From: Halopenitus malekzadehii
GTDB lineage: Archaea; Halobacteriota; Halobacteria; Halobacteriales; Haloferacaceae
NCBI RefSeq assembly: GCF_900108505.1
Contig: NZ_FNWU01000006.1
Location: forward strand, 1-64,000
Length of the DNA stretch: 64,000 nt
Reading direction: 5' to 3'
In this document: positions 25,344 to 33,689 of the stretch, piece after piece
How the letters are laid out: every line of letters starts with the position of its first letter
How positions within the stretch are numbered: position 1 is the first letter of the stretch
Position numbers and translations under genes: made by a program
The notes under the pieces: model-generated
Told to the model about the DNA's origin: nothing
The model's input: only the letters and a program-made list of their open reading frames with translations
Databases searched by the model: none

Positions 25344-26236
25344 TGGGGATCCCCGCGCAGGTGGCACCGATCGCCGACGTGCTCGCCCCGGTTACGGGCG
25401 ACGCGATCGCGGAAACACTGGCGTCCGCGATCGTCTTCCTCGCCGTGATCACGATCGTGTTCGTGGGGAACCGGGCACTCCTGTCGCCGCTCGTGGAGCG
25501 AGTTCTCGACGAACGGGGAGTCGAACCGCACGCGCGCCGGCCCCTCACCAAGATCGCCTCGATCGTCGTCCTGTTTGCCGGGATCGCGATCGCGTTTGGA
25601 CTCGCCGGCTACGGAAGCTTCCTCCGGTCGCTTGCGACGATCGCCGCCGCGGCGACGCTCGCGATCGGCTTTGCCCTGCAGGAGGTCATCCGAAACTTCG
25701 TCGCCGGCGTGTTCATCTACACCGACCGGCCCTTCCGCATCGGTGACTGGGTCGAATGGAGCAACGGCGACTACTCGGGCGTCGTCGAGGACATCTCCTT
25801 TCGGGTCACACGGATTCGAACGTTCGACAACGAACTGCTGACCGTGCCGAACTACGTGCTGACGAGTGGCGTCGTGAAGAATCCGGTCGCCAAGGACACC
25901 CTCCGGCTGAAGTTCCTCTTCGGGGTCGATTACGAGGACGACATCGACCGTGCGACGACGATCATCATCGAGGAGGCCGAAAAACGGGACGACATCCTCG
26001 CCGACCCCGCACCGTCAGTTCGGCTCACCGAGTTGGGAGACTCCTTCGTCGGGCTCCAATCGCGGATCTGGATCGACAACCCCTCGCGGGCGGACTTCGT
26101 CAGAACTCGTGGCGAGTACGTCACGGCGGTGAAGCAACGCTTCGACGAGGAGGGTATCTCCATTCCGTTCCCGCAGCGAACCGTCTCCGGGCGCGGCGCG
26201 TGGGAAGAACCGCCGGCCTTCGGGGATGAGGCCTGA
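25343..26236 (+). CDS. MscS-family mechanosensitive channel
   Basis: A 297-residue small-conductance mechanosensitive channel that releases solutes after osmotic downshock, a main hazard for a halophile. Three membrane helices lie at about 25-45, 70-95 and 100-125; the third (LATIAAAATLAIGFALQEVI, then FVAGVFIYTDRPFRIGD) is the pore helix and its link to the beta domain. The cytoplasmic domain includes DWVEWSNGDYSGVVEDISFR and NYVLTSGVVKN. A C-terminal alpha/beta domain ends the protein. The ATG at 25343 overlaps the stop of the YhbY gene, so translation is coupled. Confidence 0.94.
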   Translation: MGIPAQVAPIADVLAPVTGDAIAETLASAIVFLAVITIVFVGNRALLSPLVERVLDERGVEPHARRPLTKIASIVVLFAGIAIAFGLAGYGSFLRSLATIAAAATLAIGFALQEVIRNFVAGVFIYTDRPFRIGDWVEWSNGDYSGVVEDISFRVTRIRTFDNELLTVPNYVLTSGVVKNPVAKDTLRLKFLFGVDYEDDIDRATTIIIEEAEKRDDILADPAPSVRLTELGDSFVGLQSRIWIDNPSRADFVRTRGEYVTAVKQRFDEEGISIPFPQRTVSGRGAWEEPPAFGDEA

Positions 26237-26252
26237 TCGATCGGTCGTGGCG

Positions 26253-26296
26253 CGAACCGCGTTTTGAGTGAGAACGAACCGCGTTTTGAGTGAGAA
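26253..26296. repeat. 22-bp perfect direct repeat between convergent genes
   Basis: The 22-base unit at 26253-26274 is repeated exactly at 26275-26296. Each contains cgcgttttgagtgag. It lies just after the MscS stop and before the end of the convergent HalX gene; the T-run makes a termination role possible but unproven. Confidence 0.9.
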
Positions 26297-26338
26297 AGTG
26301 GATGGCGCGCGCCGTCGTCCGCGTGTGAGGTCGCCCGC

Positions 26339-26965
26339 TTACGCGTCGTCGGCGTCGGGATCCGTCAAGTCCTCGATCGACGCGTCATCCGGCGTTCCAT
26401 CGCCGAAGCCACGGAACAGCGTCTCGAAGTCCGTGTGTGAGTCCAGGCTGGTAACCGCATCATCGAGGTTCTCCTTGAGCGCGTCGAGGTCCGTGGCGAG
26501 CTGCTGGTACTCCGTGCTCTCCTCGAGGGCGGCCTGGCTCTTTTCGGACTCCAACAACGCCTTCTTCGACGCCAGCGAGAAGAACTCCTGGACGCCGGCG
26601 TCGTACTGGCTGCGTTCGTAGAGCTCGTCGACCGTCTCTCGGAGGGCGTCCTTCGTGACGGGCTTGACGAGGTAGTCGTCGAATCCCATCGCGACGATGT
26701 CGAAATCCGGCTCGACAGCGGTCACCATCGCGACGCGACAGTCGATCCCGCGATCACGAACTGTCTCGAGCACCTCGTCACCGGACAGGCCGGGCATCCG
26801 TCTATCCAGCAGGATCACGTCGATGTCCTCATCGAGAGCATCGAGTGCCTCCCGACCGCCGTACGCGGTACGGATACGGTACTCATCGCCCAGCCACGCG
26901 GCGTACAGGTCTGCCAGGTCGGGCTCGTCCTCCACGACGAGGACGAGGGGAGGTTCCTCACTCAT
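26339..26965 (-). CDS. HalX-domain response regulator
   Basis: A 208-residue two-component response regulator. The receiver domain (1-120) has the acidic pair in VVEDEPDL, the phosphorylated Asp in DVILLDRRMPGLSG (near residue 53), Thr in AMVTAVEPD and Lys in DYLVKPVT. The C-terminal HalX domain (about 125-195) is a helical module specific to haloarchaea (FFSLASKKALLESEKSQAAL). The effector mechanism of HalX is unknown, and no partner kinase is adjacent. Acidic residues end the protein. Confidence 0.94.
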   Translation of the reverse strand: MSEEPPLVLVVEDEPDLADLYAAWLGDEYRIRTAYGGREALDALDEDIDVILLDRRMPGLSGDEVLETVRDRGIDCRVAMVTAVEPDFDIVAMGFDDYLVKPVTKDALRETVDELYERSQYDAGVQEFFSLASKKALLESEKSQAALEESTEYQQLATDLDALKENLDDAVTSLDSHTDFETLFRGFGDGTPDDASIEDLTDPDADDA

Positions 26966-27148
26966 AGGTCATCGAGATCGCGACTGAGTCGCTCGTTCGG
27001 GTGTGTGTCGTCACGCTATATCAAAATACCCCTTGTCGATCGATATCGCCGGTACTCGAGGGGCCGATCGATGGGGATGGATCCACGTTCGTGATCGGAA
27101 GCGGGTGGGTCACAGTGGGTACGGATCCGGGCGACCCCCGAACCGGCG

Positions 27149-28645
27149 TTACTCGTTCGGGCTGTAGTTCGGTGCTTCGTCGGTGATCATCACGTCGTGG
27201 GGGTGGCCCTCGGTCTGGCCGGCCGCGGAGACGCGCACGAACTCGGCGCGCGATTTAACCTCCGGGATCGTCTCGGCGCCGACATAGCCCATCCCGGATC
27301 GCATTCCGCCGACGAGCTGGTAGAGTTCGGACGCGATCGATCCCTTGTACGGCGTCGCCGCCTCCACGCCCTCGGGGACGAAGTCCTCGTCCTCGTCGGC
27401 GTCCTTGAGGTACCGATCGCCGCCGCCGGACTGCATCGCGCCGACCGATCCCATCCCGCGGTACTGCTTGTACTTTTTGCCGTTCATCGTGATGACGCGG
27501 CCGGGCGCCTCGTCGGTTCCGGCGAAGTAGGAGCCGAGCATCACCGCGTCCGCGCCGGCGGCGATCGCCTTGATCGCGTCGCCGGAATACCGGATCCCGC
27601 CGTCGGCGATGACCGGCACGTCGGCCGCCGACGCGACGTCGGCGACTTCGGAGACAGCGGTGATCTGGGGCATCCCGGCACCGGAGACGACGCGGGTCGT
27701 ACAGATCGATCCCGGTCCGATCCCGACCTTGAGTCCGTCCGCGAAGTCGGCGGCCGCCTGGGCCGCCTCGCGGGTCCCGACGTTCCCGACGACGACGTCG
27801 GCGTTGACGCTCTCCTTGATCGCCTCGGCGGACTCGAGAACGTCCAGGTTGTGGGCGTGGGCACAGTCGATGAAGAGGACGTCGGCACCCGCTTCATCGG
27901 CCGCGATCGCGCGCTCCTCCTCGAAGGGGCCAACCGCGACGCCGGCCAGCAGCCGACCGTCCTCGTCGCGGGCGGCCTGTTCGTGTTCGCGCCGCTGGAG
28001 GATCCCCTGCATCGTCACGAGCCCCACGAGGCGGTTCCGGTCGTCGACGACCGGCACGCGCTCGATCTTGTGGTCGTACATCAGCTCGAGCGCCTCTCGA
28101 GCGGTCACGTCCTCGCCGGCGGTGATGACCTCGTCGGTCATCGCTTCCCGGACCGCGTCCTCGTCGCCGACCTCGAGGTACGGCCGGATGTCGGTCCCGG
28201 AGATGATCCCGAGTACGGCGTCGTCCTCGTCGACGACCGGCGCGCCCGAGACGCCCTCGCGCTCCATCGTGGCGTCGGCCTCCCGGACGGTCATCTCCGG
28301 CGTCACGGTCACGACGTCCTCACGCCGGATGACGAGCTCGTGGGCGCGCTTGATGCGCTCGACCTCCTCGGCGGTCTCCTCGACGGTCATGTTGCGGTGG
28401 AGGACGCCGATCCCGCCCTCGCGGGCCATCGCGATCGCCAGGTCGGATTCGGTGACGGTGTCCATCGCCGCCGAGAGCACGGGAACGTTGATATCGACGT
28501 TTTTCGAGACGCGACTCGAGACGTCGGCCTCGTCGGGCTCGACGCGACTCTCCTTGGGACGCAACAGCACGTCGTCGAAGGTCAATGCCTCTGGCACACG
28601 AAGCTTCTCGGAGAAGGGCCCGGTCGTTGGATCGTCTGTCGCCAT
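27149..28645 (-). CDS. guaB: IMP dehydrogenase
   Basis: A 498-residue NAD-dependent IMP dehydrogenase, the committed step to guanine nucleotides. The TIM barrel starts at LTFDDVLLRPKESR; two CBS domains (about 100-215) are inserted and usually bind purine nucleotides. The catalytic loop is GPGSICTTRVVSGAGMPQ, with the catalytic Cys at CTT; the phosphate site is DGGIRYSGDAIKAIAAGA and the flap carries YKQYRGMGSVGAMQ. The ATG at 28643-28645 (MATDDPTTGPF) is chosen over two upstream in-frame starts at 28657 and 28690, which add only weak sequence. It is convergent with nothing and single. Confidence 0.95.
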   Translation of the reverse strand: MATDDPTTGPFSEKLRVPEALTFDDVLLRPKESRVEPDEADVSSRVSKNVDINVPVLSAAMDTVTESDLAIAMAREGGIGVLHRNMTVEETAEEVERIKRAHELVIRREDVVTVTPEMTVREADATMEREGVSGAPVVDEDDAVLGIISGTDIRPYLEVGDEDAVREAMTDEVITAGEDVTAREALELMYDHKIERVPVVDDRNRLVGLVTMQGILQRREHEQAARDEDGRLLAGVAVGPFEEERAIAADEAGADVLFIDCAHAHNLDVLESAEAIKESVNADVVVGNVGTREAAQAAADFADGLKVGIGPGSICTTRVVSGAGMPQITAVSEVADVASAADVPVIADGGIRYSGDAIKAIAAGADAVMLGSYFAGTDEAPGRVITMNGKKYKQYRGMGSVGAMQSGGGDRYLKDADEDEDFVPEGVEAATPYKGSIASELYQLVGGMRSGMGYVGAETIPEVKSRAEFVRVSAAGQTEGHPHDVMITDEAPNYSPNE

Positions 28646-29001
28646 ATAAACCGTCATCGCGTCGCCTGCAAAAACGTTGCGAGTCCGCATCGACGTGCAA
28701 CTGTATCACACCCACGGTCGGGATCTGTACACACGGACGGATCAGACAAGGAGGATCACACACGATCACGCGGGTCGGAGCACGCCGGTATATCGGACCG
28801 ATGGGTCACGAACTCCCGAGGCGTGGACGGGGGCACCGACGACCCCGAACACACGCTGTGGCAAAGCATCCTCCCCGCCAGCAAATAACTGTCCATTCGA
28901 TCAGAAATATCGAAATAATACGTGATCGTCACACGCGATCGGCGTCGTATGCGAACGTCACTCGCACAACGTTTATGCTCCCATACTCAGTAGATATGCG
29001 T
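28646..29001. other. 356-base divergent intergenic region, no supported gene
   Basis: The left part is GC-rich; 28880-28990 is notably AT-richer (cagaaatatcgaaataatac). A TATA-like gtttatgc at 28971-28978 is placed for the ORF at 29002. A gtatatcg at 28791 could promote a frame starting at 28801, but its composition is not convincing. Both guaB and the downstream operon presumably draw promoters from here. Confidence 0.5.
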
Positions 29002-29202
29002 ATGGACTCCGACAGTTCCGCCAGTATGAGTGTTGCCGGGCAGCCGAGCGTCGCCGTCGACGCGAACGCGAATGCCGGCACATTTACATTTACTGGCAAC
29101 TGCTCGGACCGGTCCGGCTTCGACGCCACGATCCAGCGGATCGACCATCGTGGATCGGCCGGATACTGCCGTTTGCCCCACGGTCAGGGCGTACCTGCCT
29201 GA
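29002..29202 (+). CDS. Small hypothetical protein abutting the DUF5794-like gene
   Basis: A 66-residue frame (MDSDSSASMSVAG at the start) with two cysteines (GNCSDRSG and GYCRLPHG). The ATG at 29002 lies about 27 bases after a TATA-like box at 28971-28978, fitting leaderless transcription. The TGA at 29200-29202 is directly followed by the ATG of the next gene, with no base between. Composition is less acidic than usual, but the promoter spacing and exact abutment argue for translation. No family is recognised. It may be a leader ORF controlling the membrane protein. Confidence 0.5.
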   Translation: MDSDSSASMSVAGQPSVAVDANANAGTFTFTGNCSDRSGFDATIQRIDHRGSAGYCRLPHGQGVPA

Positions 29203-30441
29203 ATGAGCGTCTCCCAGCACCCCGTCGCACTCCGGCTGGAACGCCAGGTTGGCGGTGCAACCAAGCTGTTAGCCACGGTGATGGCGCTCCCGCTCATCGA
29301 CGGGATCTTCCCGGCGCTCGTGTTGGCCGGCGCGCTGTCGACGCCGGTTGGCATCCTCGAGACGGGCCTGCTGATCTTCGGCGGCTCCGCGACGATGGCG
29401 GTCATCCTCGCGGAGATGGACGGCACCCGACGTGAACAGGTCACGTCGGTGTTGCTCATCGGCGCACTTATCGTGCCGCTTGCCGCCCTGCAGGCTGCGA
29501 TCGCCCCGACGCTTGCGGGTCTCCTCGATCTCGAAGTCTTCCAGCGGTTCGCAGGACTCGTCATCCTGACGATCGCCGCCAAGACGGCCTCCGCGAAGAT
29601 CGGTGACGTGCTCCCGTCCCCCAGCGTCATCATCGCTCTCGGCCTCGTCGCGAGCATCTCGCCCGCGGGAGCCGAGTTAGCGTTCTCGAGTGACCCGTCG
29701 ATCGTCGCCCGCGGCGCCGCGGCGGCGGCGGTCGGCGTCGGCTTCGCGCTGTTCGTCGCCCTCGCGGCTCCCCAGCTCCGGGGCCACGTCAACATCGACC
29801 GCTTCCGCTTCGGCTCCGCCGTGGCGCTTGGCGTCCTCGCGCTCCCCATCCTGGGGATCCTCCAGACGGACGCGCCGATCGCCCTGGCGGTGCTCGTGGT
29901 TACGGGCCTGTTCGCCTACGATCCCGACGCCGATCCGTCAGTGACGGCAAGCGGTCGCCGCGGCGACCTCGGCGGCGGTCCCGACGATCCCGACGGTGGT
30001 GCGGGCGACCGCGGCGACGCCGAGAGGGCCGACGACCGGGACGTCGAAGGGCGCAAGGAACCCCGCAGCGAGCCCGACCCGCTCCCGATCGACGTCCCCG
30101 AGGCGCCGGACCGGATCGCGGGCGTGGACCCCTCGCTCGTCGCCGTCGACGTGAACGCCCACGGCGCCGTCCCGCGCCCCGCCCCCAACGGCGGCTCGGC
30201 AGGCGTCGTTGCCGACCGCGACCCGGCGAACACGCCCCGTTCGCCGTCGGCGTTCGGGCTCTCGGAGGCCGACGACGGCGTTGGAGTCGACCACGATTCG
30301 GGGGCCGACGACGCCGAGGATGCCGGTTCCGATATGGCCGACAACGCCGAGGATGCCGGTTCCGATATGGCCGACGACCCCGATGCCGACCCGGCATACG
30401 CCGACGGCGACACGGGCGCAACCCGCGCGCCGTGGTTGTAA
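29203..30441 (+). CDS. DUF5794-like multi-pass membrane protein with acidic tail
   Basis: A 412-residue protein. Residues about 20-245 contain seven or so hydrophobic segments (for example LLATVMALPLIDGIFPALVL and SALVASISPAGAEL-like turns), resembling a haloarchaeal membrane family I recall as DUF5794; transporter function is possible but unproven. Residues about 250-412 are a soluble acidic low-complexity tail with DPLPIDVPEAPDRIAGVDPS as its most ordered part and a 33-bp tandem duplication (NAEDAGSDMAD-type) near the end. Translation is probably coupled to the small ORF before it, since stop and start codons abut. A DUF5795-like zinc protein follows 96 bases later. Confidence 0.75.
   Translation: MSVSQHPVALRLERQVGGATKLLATVMALPLIDGIFPALVLAGALSTPVGILETGLLIFGGSATMAVILAEMDGTRREQVTSVLLIGALIVPLAALQAAIAPTLAGLLDLEVFQRFAGLVILTIAAKTASAKIGDVLPSPSVIIALGLVASISPAGAELAFSSDPSIVARGAAAAAVGVGFALFVALAAPQLRGHVNIDRFRFGSAVALGVLALPILGILQTDAPIALAVLVVTGLFAYDPDADPSVTASGRRGDLGGGPDDPDGGAGDRGDAERADDRDVEGRKEPRSEPDPLPIDVPEAPDRIAGVDPSLVAVDVNAHGAVPRPAPNGGSAGVVADRDPANTPRSPSAFGLSEADDGVGVDHDSGADDAEDAGSDMADNAEDAGSDMADDPDADPAYADGDTGATRAPWL
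30307..30372 (+). repeat. 33-bp tandem duplication in the DUF5794-like tail
   Basis: Units 30307-30339 and 30340-30372 differ by one base and encode two copies of an 11-residue acidic block ending in GSDMA. Confidence 0.88.
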
Positions 30442-30537
30442 ACCGCGGTCGTCGACCGGGTCGACCTAGTTGAGCAGCCTGCCCGGCGGCGATGGCTCGA
30501 CCGTCGTGTTTTAGGGAGCGCCCCGCCAGGAACGTGT

Positions 30538-30762
30538 ATGAGCAACCGTGTCGTCCAGGGACGAATGGTGACGCCGGAAACGTTGGCGGAACTGATCGAG
30601 GGAGAGTCGGTGCTCGAGGCGGAGTCGATCGAGGACGCCGACGAGAACTGTCCGGCGTGTGGCGGCGACGTGATCCAGGTGGGCTACATGCCGTCGGTGA
30701 CCGAGTTCGTCGTCGGCCGGAAATGCCAGGAGTGCGACTGGGCCGCCGACGATCGCGACTGA
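30538..30762 (+). CDS. DUF5795-like small zinc-ribbon protein
   Basis: A 74-residue soluble protein. A helical N-terminal half (TPETLAELIEGESVLEAES) precedes a zinc-ribbon with two Cys pairs, CPACGGD and CQECDW, separated by the strand VGYMPSVTEFVVGRK. I recall this layout from the haloarchaeal family DUF5795; function is unknown, and such ribbons often bind nucleic acid or protein. A GTTTTAGG box about 27 bases before the ATG suggests its own leaderless transcript. It stands between the DUF5794-like gene and tRNA-Trp. Confidence 0.78.
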   Translation: MSNRVVQGRMVTPETLAELIEGESVLEAESIEDADENCPACGGDVIQVGYMPSVTEFVVGRKCQECDWAADDRD

Positions 30763-30855
30763 TCCTCGACGTCGATCACGACCGATCGCCCGCGGTCGGT
30801 CGAACCGGATCGAAACCCCTTTAGCGAGACCTCGGTAACGGTGGAACGCGAGAAC

Positions 30856-31029
30856 GGGGCTGTGGCCAAGCCAGGCATGGCGACTGACTCCAGAGGTGAC
30901 GCCCGGTGACGAACTCCAGACTGATATACCGAGCGGGCGACTGATCATCGCCCGTGTTGACGACGTTCTGGAGTACCGAGGCAAACCGGAGATATCAGTC
31001 GATCGGGGGTTCAAATCCCTCCGGCCCCA
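30856..31029 (+). tRNA. tRNA-Trp (anticodon CCA) with a 100-nt intron
   Basis: Exon 1 is 30856-30893 and exon 2 is 30994-31029, giving a 74-nt tRNA. Acceptor strands GGGGCTG and CGGCCCC pair (one G-U), followed by discriminator A. The D stem is GCCA/TGGC, the anticodon stem ACTGA/TCAGT and the T loop TTCAAAT. The anticodon CCA occupies 30890-30892. The intron (30894-30993) sits at the canonical position after base 37. It carries box C/D-like elements (gtgacga, ctga, gttgacga) and sequence complementary to the anticodon region, as in the known haloarchaeal pre-tRNA-Trp intron that guides 2'-O-methylation. The 3' CCA is not encoded. Confidence 0.93.
30894..30993 (+). ncRNA. tRNA-Trp intron, box C/D guide RNA
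   Basis: In haloarchaea the excised tRNA-Trp intron is an established box C/D RNA directing methylation of positions 34 and 39 of the same tRNA. Here the segment ttctggagt is complementary to the exon sequence around the anticodon, and C, D' and C'-like boxes are present. Exact box boundaries are inferred. Confidence 0.75.
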
Positions 31030-31394
31030 CTTCACCAGTTCTCAACCGCTCAGAGTGGCGAACACAGGTATTTCAGCGGGTGTCTTATAAAGTCTTTCGG
31101 CGTGATCAGAGCCGGTAATCATCCCCCGATCGACTCCTGAACCCCACCGTGTGTCGAAAATCTGGTACTCTCCTATCGGCAAAATCTTTCGGTAGTGGAA
31201 TAGCCGTTAACGAACCAACAACTCACCGAAAAAGGATTCAGAACACAGAGGGGTTCAGCGTGCGGCAAGAAGATGGCGTGCGCGAGTCTACCGAAGCTCG
31301 TCGTACTTCTCCAACACCATATCGAAGTAAGGTTTCCGCTCTTTCTCCGCCTCCTTCTCCGACGCTCCCGACTCTCCACGTGCCCGCCGCAACG
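31030..31394. other. 365-base gap with an AT-richer stretch and an out-of-frame coding tail
   Basis: 31035-31270 is AT-richer than the rest of the window, with a TATA-like cttataaag at 31084-31092 but no convincing gene downstream of it on either strand. 31288-31394 on the minus strand carries an apparent continuation of the LutB-like protein in another frame. Confidence 0.5.
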
Positions 31395-31440
31395 CTACCG
31401 GCTCGCCGAGTCCGGCGGCGCGAGCAGTTCGATCGGGTGC
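31288..31440 (-). other. Coding-like tail in a second frame after the lutB stop
   Basis: In a frame offset from lutB, the sequence reads AAGLGEPVALRRARGES and then SEKEAEKERKPYFDMVLEK up to a TAG at 31288-31290. The last part is Lys/Glu-rich with Tyr, Phe and Met, unlike shadow translation in this genome. It may be the true lutB C-terminus displaced by a one- or two-base indel near 31400-31440. Confidence 0.4.
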
Positions 31441-33689
31441 CGTGCGGGACGATCGAGCAGAGCGTCGAGCTGCTCGCCACAGGACGTTCCCGAAGCGACG
31501 AGCGTCCGGTCGGTTCCGCCGAAGTCCTCGACGAGGGGTTCGCCGACGTCGATGCTCAGTTCGTAGTACTCCGTTTTATACCCGAACGATCCGGCCATTC
31601 CGCAACACTCGGTATCGGAGGTGCGGACGTCGTAGCCGGCGCGCTCGAGCACCGTGAGCGTGTACACCTCGAGATCGAGCGTGCGGGCCTGGCAGTGCGG
31701 GTGGTACGCCAGTTCGCTGGTCCGGGTCGCGTCGTCGCCGCCGACGAGCGCGTCGATCGACGCTCCGTTCTCAAGCAGGCCGTAGACGTACTCGAGGACC
31801 TCGTAGCTCGCACCGGCGAGCCGCTCGAACGCGGCGGGTTCGAGGAACCGTTCGTACTCCGAGCGGATCATCGCGAGGTCGCTCGGCTCCACGACCACCA
31901 CGTCGCGATCGGCGTCGACGTGTTCCGCGAGCGCGGCATACAGGTCGTGGGCACGTTCCTCGGCGGTCGCGACCATCCCCTGAGAGAGCGGCGGCCGGCC
32001 GCTCGGCGGGAGGGACGGCACCCGTACGTGGACGCCGAGTGCCTCGAGCGCCCGGACCGCCGCCTTGCCGCGCTCGACGTCGACGTAGTTGGTATAGGTG
32101 TCCGGGTAGAGGATCGCGTCGCGGTCGGCGTCGGCGAGCGGAATCCGGGCACCCCCGCGGCGGTCGAACCACTCGACGAGGCTCTCGCTCGCGAACGTTG
32201 GGAGGTCCCGCCGCCGATCGATCCCGACGACGCGTTCGAGGGCCGCCCGGACCGGTCCGGCGTCCGCGAGCCGGTTGGCAAGCGGCGCGGTTCGGTGGCC
32301 CCATTTCGCCAGCGTCGCGAAGTCGCCGACGAACCGCTTGCCGAGATCGAGCCCTGCGGGCTCGGCGTCGGGAGCCAGCCCGTCGGGGAGGAACGCGAAG
32401 TCGCTCGCGTCCGCCTTCCGACGGTTGATGCGGTCCCGAACGACCGTGTTGATCCACGGGATGTCGATCTTCACCGGGCAGGCGGGAACGCACCGGGAAC
32501 AGCCGGTACAGAGGTCGTTGAACTCGCCGGCGACATTGAGTCCCTCGATTCCCGCCTCCCAGCCCCCGGCGATCCCGCCGGTGTAGGTCTCGCCCCCGAA
32601 GACGTGGCCGCCGACGCTCTGGAAGTTGCCACAGGAGTTGGCGCAGGCGCCACAGCGAACGCAGTACAGCGTCTCACGGAGGTCCTCGTCCTCGCGCATC
32701 GCCAGCCGGCCGTTGTCGATCAACACGAGGTGGAACTCGCGGTCGGGGTTCGCGGTCGTTCCCTCGTCATCGGGCGCCGACAGCGGCTCGTCGGGCGCAT
32801 CGAAATCCGGCACCGGCGAGGCGACTGGCGGGGTCAACAACGAGGTGTACGCCGACAGCTCCTGCCCTGCCCCCGCCCGCGACAGCAGGTTCAAAAACGG
32901 CTCCAGATCCTCGACGGTCGGGACGATCTTCTCGACGCCCGAGACCGCGATGTGGGTGTCCGGGGTCGACGCCACCTTCCGCGCGTTCCCCTCGTTGGTG
33001 ACGAGGGCGAGCGACCCCGACTCGGCCACCACGAAGTTCGCGCCGGTCAGTCCGACGTCGGCCTCGCGGATCCGCTTGCCGAGCATCTCGCGGGCGAACG
33101 CCGTGAGTTCGGTGGCCGTTTCAGGCGGATCCGCGGGGTCGAAGACCTCGGCGAACAGGGCGGCTATCTCCGCCCGGTCCTTGTGCATCGCCGGGCCGAT
33201 GAGGTGGGAGGGTGACTCCTCGGCGAGCTGTATCACCCACTCGCCGAGGTCGGTCTCGACCGGTTCGACGCCGGCGGCCTCGAGCGCGTCGTTGAGGTCG
33301 ATCTCCTCGGTCGTCATCGATTTCGACTTCACCACGGTTTCGGCGTCGCCGACGGTCTCGACGATGTAGCGGTTGGCGTCCGCCGCGTCGTCGGCGACGT
33401 ACAGGTGCCCGCCGTTCGCCTCGACGCTCTCCCGAAGCCGATCTACGAGGTCCGGCAGGTTCTCGATCGCGTCCTCCTTCACCGCGCGGGCGCGCTCCCT
33501 GAGGGTTTCGTACTCGGGGAAGTCCTCGGTGACGGCCTTTCGGCCCGCGTTGTGTTCACGAGTATGCTCGGCGATCGCGTCGCCCTCCTCGCGCATCGCC
33601 TCGCGGATGCGTGCGGTGCGGTCCGCCCGTTCGTCCCGTCCCGTTCGGTCGCCCCGTTCCGTTCGGTCGCCTTGGCCCGCCCGGCTCAT
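31395..33689 (-). CDS. lutB: LutB-like LUD and Fe-S protein fused to a CCG domain
   Basis: A 764-residue cytosolic iron-sulfur protein of the L-lactate utilisation type. The LUD domain spans about residues 60-335 (VGLTGANFVVAESGSLALVT). Two [4Fe-4S] motifs follow, YCVRCGACANSCG and LCTGCSRCVPACPVKIDIP, then a C-terminal part with a CCG-type heterodisulfide-reductase-like motif, DTECCGMAGSFGYK, ending in HPIELLA. LutB proper is about 470 residues; the extra C-terminal part corresponds to a LutA-like cysteine-rich domain, so this may be a LutB-LutA fusion. The ATG at 33689 overlaps the lutC stop (ATGA). The frame's extension to 34370 is rejected since it overlaps all of lutC. The 3' end may be frameshifted (see 31288-31440). 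Confidence 0.88.
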   Translation of the reverse strand: MSRAGQGDRTERGDRTGRDERADRTARIREAMREEGDAIAEHTREHNAGRKAVTEDFPEYETLRERARAVKEDAIENLPDLVDRLRESVEANGGHLYVADDAADANRYIVETVGDAETVVKSKSMTTEEIDLNDALEAAGVEPVETDLGEWVIQLAEESPSHLIGPAMHKDRAEIAALFAEVFDPADPPETATELTAFAREMLGKRIREADVGLTGANFVVAESGSLALVTNEGNARKVASTPDTHIAVSGVEKIVPTVEDLEPFLNLLSRAGAGQELSAYTSLLTPPVASPVPDFDAPDEPLSAPDDEGTTANPDREFHLVLIDNGRLAMREDEDLRETLYCVRCGACANSCGNFQSVGGHVFGGETYTGGIAGGWEAGIEGLNVAGEFNDLCTGCSRCVPACPVKIDIPWINTVVRDRINRRKADASDFAFLPDGLAPDAEPAGLDLGKRFVGDFATLAKWGHRTAPLANRLADAGPVRAALERVVGIDRRRDLPTFASESLVEWFDRRGGARIPLADADRDAILYPDTYTNYVDVERGKAAVRALEALGVHVRVPSLPPSGRPPLSQGMVATAEERAHDLYAALAEHVDADRDVVVVEPSDLAMIRSEYERFLEPAAFERLAGASYEVLEYVYGLLENGASIDALVGGDDATRTSELAYHPHCQARTLDLEVYTLTVLERAGYDVRTSDTECCGMAGSFGYKTEYYELSIDVGEPLVEDFGGTDRTLVASGTSCGEQLDALLDRPARHPIELLAPPDSASR

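Noticed and set aside
28801-29001. Upstream extension of the 66-residue ORF, starting at 28801
   Set aside because: The added sequence is Arg/His-rich and lacks coding character. The TATA box at 28971 fits the ATG at 29002 instead.
31149-33215. 688-residue plus frame opposite the LutB-like gene
   Set aside because: Antisense of two ferredoxin motifs and a LUD domain; no feature of its own.
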